64,000 nt of DNA from the NCBI RefSeq assembly GCF_905475395.1, contig NC_058342.1, positions 35,670,140 to 35,734,139 of the forward strand, given 5' to 3'. A program made the translations under genes and the position numbers. The notes under the pieces are model-generated. The model had not been told where the DNA came from. It saw only the letters and a list, made by a program, of their open reading frames with translations, and searched no databases. Position 1 is the first letter of the stretch; each line of letters begins with the position of its first letter. The stretch is from Chrysoperla carnea (Eukaryota > Arthropoda > Insecta > Neuroptera > Chrysopidae). Of the stretch, positions 37,568 through 51,135 are shown in pieces.

Positions 37568-39034
37568 GTTTGATCTAATATTCAAAATTAAACAAAAAAT
37601 TAGAAATATTATCCAAACTTAATGGAATAGCATACCTGATTTATTAAAATTAGTCGTAAACGAAAATTTTTTTTTGTTGAGTCAAGGAATTATTCAAATC
37701 TTACAAAAATAGGATACCAAATGCAAAAAAGTTTCCACTTTAGACCACTGACCTAAGAATTACTCACCTGAAAAAGCACCCTATATATACAAGTAAGTTT
37801 ATACATGCATGGGAGAGTGTTATACCTTGGATAACAATTTACAATTTATACTCAAAGAATATGTGGTTAAAATTTCAGCTTAGGTATCCATGTAAACTTT
37901 TAAGAAATAAATTATTTAAAATCGATATAAAATACATTGCTTTTAAAGAGAAATCTTAAAAAACGATCTATTTTGATAATTTTCACTTGGAATGAATGAA
38001 AATAACTTTTTAATAGAAAATAAACATTTTGGCAATGACATAGAAAAGAAAACATCAAGTGTCTCCATCTTTATAAGGGATGTACGAACAGGGTAGATTT
38101 AAGGTTGAAATTATTTTTATCTTATTTTCAACTTTGATGATGAATTATAACTTCATGAATGTAGGCGAAAAATAAGCATAAAATTTTTCGATAAATACCT
38201 TAGTTTTCGAAATATCGAAAGCTTATAGCCTTCGGTTTAAAATTTTTTTTAAACCGAAGCTTTCCCTATTCTCCGGTTTTGTAATTTTTCAAAAGTGGCA
38301 ACTCTAGTCAGTAGAGATGTTACCATAGACATACAAACTGGAGTGCATTCTCGATCTAACTGTCAAAGGAAACTTTACAAAAAGCCAAAAGTAACGTGAT
38401 CCTTATGTATCCAAGATCTCCAAAAATTAAAAGGACACATTATCTCCATTGCTCGATGTCTGACTAGCAAATTTTATATGCATTAAGGTACAACACTTTA
38501 CCCTACATAATCTTCACAATAAATATATGTATATATCCGTCATAAAAAAATAATATAGTATAGTAGTATATTCAGATGACACAAATTTGATTGTTATAAA
38601 AGAAGGGGCCTTGGGCTGGTGAATCCCGAGTGACGCTATAGCACGGATGCCGGGAAAGGAAGTATAAATAGCAGGATAATATCACATGACCGGATCTATT
38701 AGGTGTACCATGTTATAAAATATGAATTAAATTGTGTTTCGTTGTGGACCCTCGATGTGGATGAGATAGGGACACGAATCAAATATTATATCTAAACTAA
38801 ATATGAGAGTAAATATTTTTCAACGATATCTTTTAAATAAATATTTAATATTTGAAACATAATTATTGTTTAGAGCCAAATGTACACATACTTATTATTA
38901 TTATTTATTTAAATAATCATTTATTTTTATGCGCGGATTTGTATATCTACGATTAGATTATGTATCTAACGATTTATTTTTACCTTACACCAAAAACTTG
39001 AACACCCTTACAAGGACACACCAGGTGCAGGAAC
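37568..39034. other. Gene-free stretch
   Basis: Nothing recognised apart from short A+T-rich runs. A small inverted pair TCGGTTTAAAATTTTTTTTA near 38233 is low complexity. Confidence 0.4.
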
Positions 39035-39741
39035 ATTACAATCTTCACCGACAGCCAAGCGGCTCTAAAATCCTTCAGCTCAGTCTATCTAACGTCAAAG
39101 GTAGCACAGGACTGCCGTACGTCCTTAAATGAGCTGGCGGAACAAATGAATTTAAACCTGGTATGGGTACCGGGACACAGGGACATTCCAGGAAATTGTG
39201 AAGCCAACGACAAGCACAATAAAACAAGACACAAGCATCAATAAATACCCCGGAGTTCCATTTGCGAACTGCAAGTTTCTTCCTGAAAGAGGATATCCTG
39301 AAAAAGGCCAATCTTAGATGGAGGGAGGAACGTACTTGTGGTACTACAAGACAGATATGGTCGGAGTACAATCGCAGGCGTTCCGAAGTTTTTATATCAC
39401 TTCCAAGGGCCTCTGTTAGCAAAGTTGTTGTGGCTATCACAGGACACTGTTTGGGCGACAAGCATGCTGAACGCTCAGGCCTGGCAGTGCATCAGGACTA
39501 CTGCAGGAGCTGTCACAGTGGTGACTAGGAGGAGACAATGTCTCATCTTCCCTGTCACTGCCCAGCTCTTTTCATGAGAAGATGTAAAGTCAGTCGCCGT
39601 CAAAGCAATCTTACTGTTCTTAAAAAGCTCCAAATGGTTCATGGAGTGGTTTTTACGGTTTTACGGTATCACAACGGATCCTATGGTCTAAGTGTGTCCC
39701 ACCCCAGGACAGCCACTCTAACCTAACCTAACCTAACCTAC
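39035..39741 (+). mobile_element. Non-LTR retrotransposon 3' part with RNase H domain (family A), decayed
   Basis: From 39035 one frame reads ITIFTDSQAALKSFSSVYLT and continues through SLNELAEQ to LVWVPGHRDIPGNCEAND: an RNase H domain with its aspartate and the PGH...GN..AD block, as in I-like non-LTR elements. The following part is split over frames but contains WSEYNRRRSEVFI, VVVAITGHC and the C-terminal zinc-knuckle-like CRSCHSGD...HLPCHCPAL. It then ends in the conserved 3' sequence and four CTAAC/CCTAA-type repeats (39717-39741). The stops and frameshifts show it is dead; reverse transcriptase is absent. Confidence 0.8.
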
Positions 39742-40167
39742 ACCAAAACCTTAACTATTACAGCCAGAAACTAATTAATATCAATCTATTCTCATTGACA
39801 TACTTTACACCAACATTTTTTTGAAACTATAAATTCATCAATTCTTATAAAATTTCAAATTTACCACAAAGCCTATATCTATTTTTTTGAACCATGTTCC
39901 TTATCGCCCGTTATGGTTTGTTTGCTGGTTGGGAGGAAAAACCAAAAAAAGTACAAGAAATAACAACGACCCCAAAATCCAACGATGTATTACCTAAGAA
40001 ACTAAAACTTCTTTAATCGATTGCGTTTGCCATGAACTTTAAGAATATGCAAAAGTATTTTACAATCTTTCAATTTGTATTTTTTGTCCAAAACTTGTAT
40101 TTTTTCATACAAAAAAATGAGTTGTGAGAAGAAGTTAAACATAATAGAGATAATTTAAAGTAAGAAC

Positions 40168-40387
40168 AAGGAAATTGTATGTTATGTCATAATACATATC
40201 TTGATCAAGCCCAATGAAGGTAATCTACGCACATATTGGGTTGACTACTATATCAGAAGTATGTCTTTTTTAAACTAATATTACAATTAATTCATAAAGT
40301 ATAGAGTTCAAGTAGCTTTAATATTTAATTCTTTAAATAATAAAACAAGTATTTGACTTCTTAAATTAATACTTTAAACTTTTCAGA
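40168..40387 (+). repeat. Local direct repeat, copy 1
   Basis: Shares CAAGGAAATT, TATCTTGATCAA, TACGCACATATTGGGTTGAC, TTCATAAAGTAT and ACAAGTATTTG.CTTCTTAA with 41659-41847. Just after it a shorter motif, CCAATGCACAGA...CAGTATCGTGAGA, is itself duplicated (about 40392 and 40460). Confidence 0.6.
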
Positions 40388-41465
40388 ATTACCAATGCAC
40401 AGATATGCAAACAGTATCGTGAGAAAAAAAATGAAAAATAAAATTAAACCTAAAATTCCCAATGCACAGAAATAATCGATCTCTCAGTATCGTGAGAGAA
40501 AAAATAATAAAAACGGTACATTTACAAGAAACTAATTACACTAAACCTGTGAAGTAGCGTACCACAAATTAGTGTTTTTTTTTTTTCATAGCAAATCGAC
40601 TACAAGTCACACTGGATATTTCCAAAAATTGAGAAAAAAGCACAGAATGATCTTACAAAATTGAACATGTGCATAATCAATCAAACTAGCAAAAAAAAAT
40701 CAAAGCAAATCTGAGTAAAACAGTAAACAGAATCTCAGTTCTGCACATTTATCTAAGATTTATCAAAGTCACAAAGAAATATAGTTAAAAATTCAATTAA
40801 TTTGATGAAAAAATTCCTTGCGTTACATAAAAGATACCTATTTTTCGATACCAAAAATAGTACAGAATAGTATCCCTTACTTTAAATTAAAAACGTGAGA
40901 TTATTTATTGGTATCTAAATACTATTTAATCAAAATAAATCATGCGTGTGGTAACACTCACATTTGTGGTTCCGCAGATAATAATAAAAAAACTTTTCAT
41001 TTTAAAAAATTCTAAAATCTTGATTTAGTTTAAAACATCTTTGAAATGCCTTATGTCATAGTTTTGGCAGGACTCAGACACTTTTAGTGGGACTTTCCAA
41101 CTAAAATGGAAAAATTAAAAACTAAGGCATGTTTTAAAGCTAGAATTAAATTAAATTAAAGCTAGAATGTTTTATATCCAATTTGTGATTTTCAATACTC
41201 AATTTGAGTCTAATATATACATAGGCAACTTTCAAGACACTTATGTAACTTATTTCATCTAGTAAGAAGTTAAGGAGCTTAAAATTTTGTTTTCATAGAT
41301 AAATTTTGAAAAATTTAAATCTATTAACCTTCAGTTCTCAAAACTATCCTTTGCTACGCCGTAATAGATTGATTCCTATCAAAGCTCTATCATCCGTTAA
41401 AATTTCCAATTGATTGGAGAACTTTTCCAAGAGCTATCGCGTTATGTCACACAATTCTTAAAATC

Positions 41466-41632
41466 AACAAGTGAAAACAAACAATTGACTGAGTTATATG
41501 TTGAAATACCATATATAGAGAGTGTTGATTACTCTGTCACATTACACATGTCACACATACTGATATTCCCGTATACTTCATACTATACAATTAGCGCATA
41601 ATTTGCGCTTTCACGAGTAAACAGTGATGTTA
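41466..41632 (+). repeat. Dispersed repeat family C, 5' fragment
   Basis: Matches the first 170 bp: AACAAGTGAAAACAAACAAT, ATACCATATATAGAGAGTG, GCGCTTTCACGAGTAAACAG, then stops. The end motif is missing. Confidence 0.6.
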
Positions 41633-41658
41633 ATCAAAGGAATTAGTACATAAATTTT

Positions 41659-41847
41659 CAAGGAAATTTTGTTATGTCGTAATAAATATCTTGATCAAAC
41701 AAATTGTGAATAATGTACGCACATATTGGGTTGACTACTAAATCAGAAATATGCCTTTTTTAAACCAATATTACAATCAATTCATAAAGTATGGTTTTAA
41801 TAAGACAAGTATTTGGCTTCTTAAATTAATAATTTAAAATTTTCAGA
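41659..41847 (+). repeat. Local direct repeat, copy 2
   Basis: Second copy, about 1.5 kb from the first, with small deletions. Either a local duplication or two insertions of one unnamed element; the family C fragment at 41466 lies just upstream of this copy. Confidence 0.6.
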
Positions 41848-43103
41848 TGCGATAGGAACATAATTCCAACTGGGTGTTCCACGACACCTCTCGTTTTTAT
41901 TCAAAGTTAAAATCCTTATAAAATTTTCAAATCAGTTCAAATTTTCATATCAAATGAAATGAAAGAAAAAACAAACAAGAATTTTTCATATTTTATAAAT
42001 TCGACTATACAGTAGTTCGATTTAAAAAACTGTTCACATTATTGCATATATTAATACCGTAGTACGCCATTTTCGGAATGCAAAGGAATTCGTTGGAATC
42101 AAAGTGAGATAGAACAACATTAGGGGATACGAGCTATGATGTTGATAACAAAATGATAGCAAAGTCAGTGGTGGACCAGCTGTTGAATCTAACGGTGGCT
42201 GGGCTTCGAAACAATTTCTATTATTAAAAAAATAACGCGTGTTCGAGATACTTTTTTTCTAAGTTACAAAAATACAGTTGTTTATTTGCTGCATTTTTTT
42301 TTTTAAATTAAAGTGAATTTTAAACTTAAATTGTAATTAAATTTTTTTTATTAAAGGATAATTTTTATTTGAAATTTTACCTTTTTTCTAGGAAAATTCA
42401 ACAAGTGTTAAAATATATATGTAGACAGAAATATACCTTATTTTTGTATACATATATAATTTTCAATTTTCCTTTTTTTTAGAATATTTTATAAAGCCCA
42501 GTGTACACTATCAATTTGGTAAAAAAACTAGTGTGAAGTGATTATTTTTTTAAATAAATTGGATTTTTTTTAAGTGTAATTTTTTAGTGTAAGTATACGT
42601 TTTTTTTTTAAATCTTCAAAATTTAATTGTTTAATCAAAATCAATTAAGGGCTGTACATTCCATATGTGAATGAATAAATAGTAAAATTTAGGCGACACA
42701 CACGGGGGAATTATAGTATATCACCTATAAATATTTAATTCATTTACAAAACACTATCCCTATTCATATATCATGTTATATTATAAACTCTATCCTCTTT
42801 TTAACGTTTAATTGTATCATGAAACCATGACAAGTAATCAAATCAATCCCTGTACATTTGATATGATATTACAGGAAGAATTAATTAAAATTATATGTAT
42901 GCAAATATAACTTCATTCAATAGAATTAATTACCTTATAAAATAGATCAATATATATATATATATATATTAATAAAACTATTTAGACATTGTTATTGTTC
43001 AGTCTATTTTATGATTTTTGTAAGTCTATGATTTTTGAATTCTTGATTTGGATATTTTTTATTATTGAGACCAAACAAGAGTTTTTGAGGTACTTTTTAT
43101 ATA
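41848..43103. other. Gene-free stretch upstream of Gat
   Basis: May hold non-coding Gat exons or its promoter, since the coding start is at 45696, but no confident transcription start or splice pair is visible. Confidence 0.3.
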
Positions 43104-43792
43104 CAGTCAAATCGTTTATAACGACTAATCGATTGTAAGGATGTGAATATATCGTTTATAATAACATCAGCAATAAACTCGGTTGTCTTTTTAACTTAAT
43201 TTTGAACATTTTAAAACAGCGAGGCAGTTTTTGTTAATAATGAATATTAAACAGAATAAAGGGATTTCTTCACGCAAGAAATTGCTTGAAACAAGATATA
43301 ATTTTTCTTGAAATACGAATTTAAAAAAAATTTATGTTGAGCCATGAAAAAAACCATTTTTACTGTGTGGTTGTGGGTACTTAAGGGTACTAATAGCTCA
43401 TTTTGCATCTTTTTCCATAAAATAATCTTTCTCCGAGGAAAACAAAGCTCGGTTTTGAAAAGACAAGCTAAAATACTTATATTTAAAATTGATCGATCGA
43501 TTGATTGATTTAGTAATTTATTAATTACTAAAAATATTCCTTAATTATTTATCTTTTTAATTAAGATATTTACAAAAATTTTTGTCACGATTATTTTTTT
43601 TGTTTAATTTTCATGTATTGTACGAGATATAATTTATAAAAGAAGTTTTTTACTTTTTAATCCATTGAAGGTGGAGCAATATTATCATAAAAGTATGCGT
43701 TCATTCAACAAAAGAGTTAACGAACGAATACCGGATATAAAACTACCCAAATTGTAGATCCCTTCGATGTTCGTTATAAATGGTTTTTACTG
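43104..43792. mobile_element. Non-autonomous pogo/Tigger-like DNA transposon
   Basis: 689 bp with a TA on each side (43102-43103, 43793-43794). Left TIR CAGTCAAATCGTTTATAACGA; right TIR inverted CAGTAAAAACCATTTATAACGA. No transposase frame. It lies between the alpha-2/delta and Gat genes, about 1.9 kb upstream of the Gat start codon. Confidence 0.72.
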
Positions 43793-45695
43793 TATATTTA
43801 TTTATAACTATAGGTTTTAATACATTATGCTTTTTCGTTTAAAACATTCAAAACTCACTTTTTCAACAATCAAAAAAAAAAATTTTTCTAAATTCAAAAG
43901 AAATTCTATAAATTTCAAAGTTTTGATTTTAAAATTATGTTGAGAAAATTTATGTATTTTCTGTAATCTGACTAAATTTATCAAAATTGTGTTAATTTTT
44001 AATTATTAAATAATACATTTTCATTTTTCAACAATGTATTACTAAAATACTAGGACGGTAATCCGTACAATTTTCTTGGAAAAGTTTTTTATCGTTTAAT
44101 TAGCTCATTTCTTTTAACATATTTTATTATTCATGAACTATTTAACACTCTGTTACACCAACTGCCTTAAGTTTGATGTTGATCAATTATTTTCTTCGAT
44201 TAATAATATTTCTTATACGCAATACGATTTACAAATTGATTTAATCGATTAAAATTTTAGTTGGAAATTTTTCGTATTTTTAAACAATTGTTTTTTTTTT
44301 TTTTTGAAATTTTACTTTTAACCATAAAAAATTAAAATTATTTTTTTTCATATAAGCGGGTGTTTATAGTTTTATTTTCGGCTAAAATTTCTGTTGAAAA
44401 CCACCGATTTTTTTAATAAAATTTATAAAAATTCATACAATCAAATAAATGAATTCAGTAATTCTGCTTAAGATAGTTCGGCGGTTTGAGCAAGTACCCT
44501 TAATCACAATAAACACATTTTTGGGGCCTCTTGCGGGACCTCAAAAATTAATCGGTGATGAAAAAACTTTACCTTACGGCGCCTTTAAAAAAGAAAATAT
44601 AAAAAAAACTTTGATTTTTGACGCTTCTACGATATTTTTAATGCATTTTATTACATTTACGTCGTACAAATTGCCTAGTTGTCAAGTTTATTAGTCACGT
44701 GACAGGCGGACTACATTAAGACTAGAAATAAGTGTTGGGAGAAAATTATACTTGCGATTAAAGAAAATTCTATTATTAGGCTAAGATTACAAGGTGTGTT
44801 TTAGCAATACATTGTTGGTATTTAAAACAATGTAGTTCTAAAAAACCTACGCTTAGATCAACGTCAGTTAAAATCAACGCTCGTGTGATTGTAGCTTTAG
44901 AATTCATAGCCTACCGTTAAAAATTGTAACCAAAAAAAAATAAAATTTGTTTCAAATATCTTTTTTTAAATTTCAATGTAATTTTCATTGAAAATTGATG
45001 AAAATTCAATGAATTCGTTTTGAATTTAGTAGAAAATTGTAAATCGACGATGTCCAATTTTTATTAGAATTAAAAGGATAGATGAATTGATTTTAATAAT
45101 TCAATCAAATGAATCGATTACTGGATCCGAATTACTTAGTTTATCTTTAAAAAAGACTCATAAATGATCGTAAACTTTTTTCCAATTAATTCCATTTTCT
45201 AGAATTTTTCACAAATACAAAGTATTCAGATTAACTAACTTTAAGATGGGTCTAGATGGGTAAACGTTTAGAAATATATCTAAATCGAAAAATGACTAAT
45301 CAACATTGAAATTTATCTCGAAAATAAGTGATAATTTAAGAAAGAGAAATTAATTCATCCAATATCAGATCCAATGTCATAATTTTTTTGTAAATTGTAG
45401 CAAATCTTTATTATCCAGAATTTAAACTCTTCGAAGATGTCAACAATTCGAAAATGATTATTTTCAATTAATATTTTATAACTTTACGTTTTTTATGACA
45501 TATATGCAAATGTTTGTACAAACATGTAACAAAAACAGTATAAAAAAATTTTTTACAGGGGCAAAATCAACAATGAATTTGTTGTAAAATGGTTAACTGA
45601 CCAGAAAATTTCTTAAAATTCCAAAATTTTTTGATAAAAACCAAATTTAAGAAATAATTGTGTACCGATAGAAAATTTTTTAAAAGAGATAAGTG
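43793..45695 (+). other. Proximal upstream region of Gat
   Basis: 1.9 kb, strongly A+T-rich. The open frame at 44449-44694 has no domain. The 5' UTR of Gat must lie here at least in part; its limits cannot be set. Confidence 0.4.
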
Positions 45696-48600
45696 ATGAC
45701 TGGCGATAATCGGGAGAGTTCGGCGGTCACCGGCACCGAATGCTTGGATAACGTATTAGATAGACAAGATAATGAAGAATTGGAATTAGCTGTTATGGCA
45801 AACTTACAAAATTCATCAAAACCACCTGTCAAAAATGCACCAATACCAGATCGAGGAAATTGGTCCAGTAAATTGGATTTTATTTTATCGGTTGTGGGCT
45901 TAGCTATTGGTTTAGGAAATGTTTGGCGATTCCCATATTTATGCTATAAAAATGGCGGTGGCGCATTTTTAATACCATATTTTATCACATTATTTTTGGC
46001 GGGCATACCCATGTTCTTTATGGAGTTAGCACTTGGTCAAATGTTAACGATTGGTGGTTTAGGAGTATTCAAAATTGCTCCAATATTTAAAGGTACATTC
46101 ACGTAGATCATTATCATCTGTATTTTTACCTAAAATATATTGTTCTGAATTTAAGGAATTGGATATGCTGCAGCAGTTATGTCCTGTTGGATGAACATTT
46201 ATTACATTGTAATTTTAGCTTGGGCTATTTTTTACTTCTTTATGTCGTTACGTGCAGGTGCGATTTTTTGAATTTTTTTGTTAAACCGTGAATAAAGATA
46301 TGAAAATTCGCTACTCAGAGGAGTTACCCTTCCCTCTAGAACTGGATTCACCATTAATTTACCTGGCTAAGTATGTGCCGTTGAATTTACGAAAGTTTTG
46401 TTTGCCAACCGCTGGTCTCGTTGGCAAACATCGTACACTTATTGTGGGAGATTTTTTTAGAGACGGATTACATTCAAGAAAGTCTCAGAGCGTACGATAT
46501 CTTTCAGCAAATAAAAATTGATCTATCAGTGAAATATCTGTACTTAAGACCGTCTAGAGTTGTGAATACAGATGACAATTTTAACGCATGTTACAGCAAA
46601 AAATTTACAACAAATAAACTAATTTTAAGCATTCAACCAGGCATATTATCAGGTATTTTTTCTTAGAGCGGATCATCGACGTATCTTTACTCACAGTCAT
46701 TTATTTTTCCTGGTCTTAAAGTTCGTATTTTTTGTTTCTCTTTCTTACCAAAATTCCTTCAAAATGATAGACGAGCATACAGTAAAAAGAATATAAATCA
46801 GCATGATCTAATTTTTTACCATGGCGGCCAAAATTTCAGCTGTCTAACTATTGCGATTTATGAGATATTTGCCGCTGATAATCAGACAAACGAACAGACA
46901 ACAGAGTTCCGTTGGTCACCCTTCGGGTACCGAACTCTATAAAGTACTAGTTGTATATTTACTTGTTATAAGAACATCAACAGCCAAGTGTTTACTTAAA
47001 TCAAAGAATTCATCACTTAACATGAGCTGCGTTCTTTAAATGCCATTTCTACCACAGCAAACGCCTTTCGCGAAGGCTTAAGCAGATTGCTTATCTTTTA
47101 AACTTTAAACTCAAAAAAAAAACTCAGGTCAAATTTTTTCCCCATGAGAGAAGCAAAAAAGAAAAACGGAATTTTAAAAATTGTACTTGATTTTAAGATG
47201 TACCATGGCGAACCTGTAATAATTACTGGAACACAAAGAGTTGTGTAAATCCGTATGATCGAGCACGTCTTTCCTGTTGGGAACAATATAACATGAATAA
47301 TACAGTAACAAAAATTTGTGCCGTAAATCAATTTAATATATCAGCCAATGATTTAACAGATCCCGTTAAAGAATTTTGGGAGTAAGTTAACCCTTTTTGA
47401 ATCTTTCAAGAAATGTCTTCAACCAAAAATAACTTTTTTTTTCAGGCGACGAGCTTTACAAATATCTGACGGTATTGAACATGTTGGTAGTTTACGTTGG
47501 GAATTAGCTGGAACTTTATTGTTAGTATGGATCCTTTGCTACTTTTGTATTTGGAAAGGTGTCAAATGGACTGGAAAAGTTGTGTATTTCACAGCTCTTT
47601 TCCCATATGTTTTGTTAACTATTCTCTTAATTCGTGGTGTCACATTACCTGGAGCTGCCGAAGGAATTCGATTTTATGTAATGCCGAATTTAAGTAAATT
47701 AAGGGAGTCTGAAGTATGGATTGACGCAGTCACACAAATTTTCTTCTCATATGGTCTTGGTTTAGGCACTTTAGTCGCCCTTGGAAGTTATAATAAATTT
47801 ACGAATAATGTTTACAAGTAAATTCTTTTGTTCATTTTAGAAATCTTGCCGTTACTACAAAATTTTTTATTTGTTTGTTTGTTTAGAGATGCGTTAATTG
47901 TTTGTTCGGTCAATTCGAGTACCAGTATGTTTGCAGGTTTTGTAATCTTCTCTGTAGTCGGGTTCATGGCGCACGAGCAACAGAAACCTGTTGCAGAAGT
48001 AGCTGCTTCAGGTAATTCATGTGATTTTCATTTTTTTTATTTTTCACGTTTGACTAGGCCACATTGTCTGATGTAAGGGAAAGAGTCTAAAGATATTTAT
48101 CCCCTGATGATCTAAAAGTTGGAACTCTAAATGTATGTTTTAGAAATAGAACAAAGAAACCATTTAAAAAGTATGCGAGCAAGATAAGTCACATTTTTAT
48201 TGATCCCTCTTCTCGGGACAGACCGCTCGTAAAACGTATGATGAAGACGCCCGATCCTACATATCGGTCTCGGTGAGCCGGCATCAAGTCCGACACGCTA
48301 ACTTCACTTCAATCGAACTTAGTCCTTATTTATTTTTTTGGGTAAAAAGCTTTTTAGCTGGACTCTTTAAGAAATTAAACAGGAAAATACAACAGATCTT
48401 TTCATTGTAATGTATCTCAAACTTATTTACTGGTTACGTTAGACTTAAAAGGCATCAAGTCCACATGGGATAATGTCCTCTTACCGAGCTAAAATAAGTT
48501 CCTGGTATTCGGATTGAGGAAACCCAAGTTCGTAATCCAATTAAAGTGAAAACTTTATCCAATTTTTTTTGTAAAAAACAAGTAGGTTTGACAATAACCA

Positions 48601-50527
48601 CGGGTAGGAAAAATCCAATTAGGTATAGTCAAAGATATAAAAGATTAAGGGGATAGATTCCTTACTGGTCAGTGGAAAGGCGTATTTCTCTTTGATTTCC
48701 CTCTGTTAACATAATGTAATTTTATTTATATCCAAAATAGGACCAGGTTTAGCTTTTCTGGCATATCCGTCGGCAGTACTGCAACTTCCTGGAGCTCCAT
48801 TATGGTCATGCCTGTTCTTCTTTATGATACTTCTAATTGGTTTGGATTCACAATTTTGTACAATGGAAGGATTTATAACGGCTGTTATTGATGAGTGGCC
48901 CCATTTATTACGTAAACGAAAAGAAATATTTATTGCAATGGTTTGTGGATTATCGTATATCGTGGGATTGTCTTGTATTTCACAGGTAATATTCAACGGC
49001 AATAGTGATATTTGTTAACGTTTCGACTCTGACTAAATAAAGTCATTAGAAAAGAAATTCCCTTCTTCTGATAAAGTCATGTCTTCAAAGATTAGAATCT
49101 TTGAAGACATATTGATCAGAATTGATAATTCTTAATTTAATTTGTCGATCTTCTTAACGTCACTAGTAACTCATTAAACAGTGACAAGACAAGCAGCTCC
49201 ATTTTCCCACTTCTACCTCAAAAGGATTTGAAAAGTATATCAGTTTTCACTAGAAGAAAGGGAAATTTTAGTTGATTCTACCATTCAAATCAACAATTTT
49301 CCACGATTTAGAAGTTCCTTCTATGAATCCTAAGTATGAATTTGTCAAAACTGAAATGCCTTCCAATCCTGTTCAAGGCAGAACCAATAAAATGAGGCCC
49401 CCTAACTAAGCTGTCGAAACTTTAAGGTCAATAAATTTGTATTTATAAGGGATACTTTTTATTTTTACAGGGTGGAATGTACGTTTTCCAAATATTAGAT
49501 TCGTACGCCGTAAGTGGTTTTTGCTTACTGTGGATCATATTCTTTGAATGTATTGCAATCTCATGGGCATTTGGTGTCAGTCGATTTTATGATGGAATCA
49601 AAGAAATGATTGGATATTATCCAATTGTATGGTGGAAATTTTGTTGGACTATTACAACGCCAGCGATATGTGTTGTAAGTATTCTGAATAACTCACGATC
49701 TGGAAATTTTGTAGAAAAGACATACAAAGTGTTGCATTTGTAACGAACCAGTATTTAGTATAAGAAATACATTTGTTTGTATTTTTATTTTTATTTTTTT
49801 TAAGGGAACATTTATATTTAATTTGATACAATGGACACCGATTAAATACTTGGATTATTCGTATCCATGGTGGTCACACGTATTTGGATGGTTCACAGCC
49901 TTAACCTCAATGTTATGTATTCCTGGTTATATGATTTATCTATGGTACACAACACCTGGAGATCGTGATACGGTACGTACTTACAAATTCAAGTTTTTCC
50001 GCTGAAATAATACGTTTTATCTTGTATCAACCATTTTATTGACTTGATATCTTCTTTTATACCTTCCAAGTATGGAGGATCATTTTAAATAGGAGTCAGT
50101 GTAATCAAATAACAGTTCTTGTATTGACCAGAATGGCGCTTGTGTAGCAAGAGGGTGTTTGATGTGAACTTCTCTATTAACTTGTTCAGTTTTCGCTCTA
50201 TCTCTTATGACTTTGGGCTTTTATTTAAAATGTTCTCTTTTGCTACAACAGCGACATCCTTATTTAATGCTTTTCGTCCCATACTTTCAAGCACTCTTTC
50301 CTTGGTCTACACTTAATTTTACTCCCTCAACTCAAACTCCTTTCAAGTCTTCTTTCATTCTTTGGAAATATCCCAAACAGACTAATTTTTCTAAATTTAT
50401 TTCAAAATAAAACTGTTATTTCCAGAAAATGCGTTTACTGGTTCGAATAGAGGACGATGTACCAACTGTACGAGCTAAAATGCAAGCCGAAGCTCAAGCC
50501 GCTGCTAATAAAGCTGTAGAAGTATAA
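45696..50527 (+). CDS. Gat: Sodium- and chloride-dependent GABA transporter (SLC6)
   Basis: Plasma-membrane symporter that removes GABA from the synaptic cleft using Na+ and Cl- gradients; glial in Drosophila. Nine exons join in phase: 45696-46092, 46156-46257, 47198-47381, 47446-47817, 47887-48011, 48741-48985, 49471-49674, 49805-49972, 50426-50527, giving 632 residues. The TM1 signature [17 protein letters not shown] is at residues 72-88 and the TM3 Tyr pair of the substrate site at 148-149. The large outer loop has the conserved Cys pair (173 and 182) and N-glycosylation sites (N200, N213). TM6 [16 protein letters not shown] is also present. As recalled, the sequence is nearly collinear with Drosophila Gat. 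The start is the ATG at 45696; the GTG just before it is not needed. The cytoplasmic tail is Ala- and Lys-rich. No defects were seen. Confidence 0.97.
46258..47197 (+). other. Gat intron 2
   Basis: 940 bp, GTGCGA donor and TTTTAAG acceptor. Two open frames inside (46288, 46421) have no relation to SLC6. A GTACCGAACTCTATAAAGTA block near 46930 looks repeat-derived. Confidence 0.6.
48012..48740 (+). other. Gat intron 5
   Basis: 729 bp between GTAATT and AAAATAG. No feature recognised. Gat introns 6 (48986-49470) and 8 (49973-50425) are likewise empty. Confidence 0.6.
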
Positions 50528-50867
50528 TTGATAGTTCACTTATTATATCATTCCATTGTTTTTTGGGCTTTCAAAAGTTTTAGCCCAGTTTTAAAAACAT
50601 TGTATAAAAAAAATTCAAACAAAATTTGTCCTACACATATCCTATTATATATTTTTGTAACGTCAAGTCTCAAATTCAAATATCAAAACTCCAAAAAATC
50701 ATACTCAAATTGAAACAATAACATGCATTCGGGGTCAAATCATGGGCTTCCATTTACATATCGAAGTAGATTTTGATATAATATTTACAGGCCTGAACAA
50801 TAATTCAATAGATGGCTCAAAAATTTTTTATACATTTTTACCCCTTCCTCTATTTTTGAGGCCTATC

Positions 50868-50873
50868 AATAAA
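50868..50873 (+). promoter_or_regulatory. Candidate poly(A) signal of Gat
   Basis: An AATAAA 341 nt after the Gat stop. Further copies lie at 51182 and 51326; the last two would place the 51136-51218 palindrome inside the 3' UTR or at its end. Which one is used cannot be decided here. Confidence 0.3.
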
Positions 50874-51135
50874 TTTTTAAAAAGAAAAAACAAAAACCTA
50901 GTGAAAACTATGTCACGAGCAGAAATATGATGTATATCAAGAAAATATATAAGAAATGACAAGACTATAAGCACCCGTGATTAAATTTACAGCACCTGAC
51001 GTTGCGTACTTTGTACTGCTCATCACCTGTCTTTCTCTCGGGCGAGACAAAAAAAGATAGGCGTAATGCTTCTTCTGTCATCTCTACTCAAGTTTCACGT
51101 CCTTATATATATATTCTTGATATGTATGTTATTGA

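Noticed and set aside
39075-39726. Several open frames of 60-128 codons on both strands
   Set aside because: They are shadows and fragments of one dead retrotransposon carrying RNase H.
39717-39741. True telomere end or interstitial telomere
   Set aside because: Only four to five CCTAA-like units, attached to the 3' end of a retrotransposon; the same end occurs elsewhere with decayed units.
44449-44694. 81-codon frame upstream of Gat
   Set aside because: No domain, A+T-driven composition, and no in-phase splice route to the Gat start.
46288-46666. Alternative exons in Gat intron 2
   Set aside because: Translations bear no relation to SLC6 proteins, and exons 2 and 3 join in phase without them.
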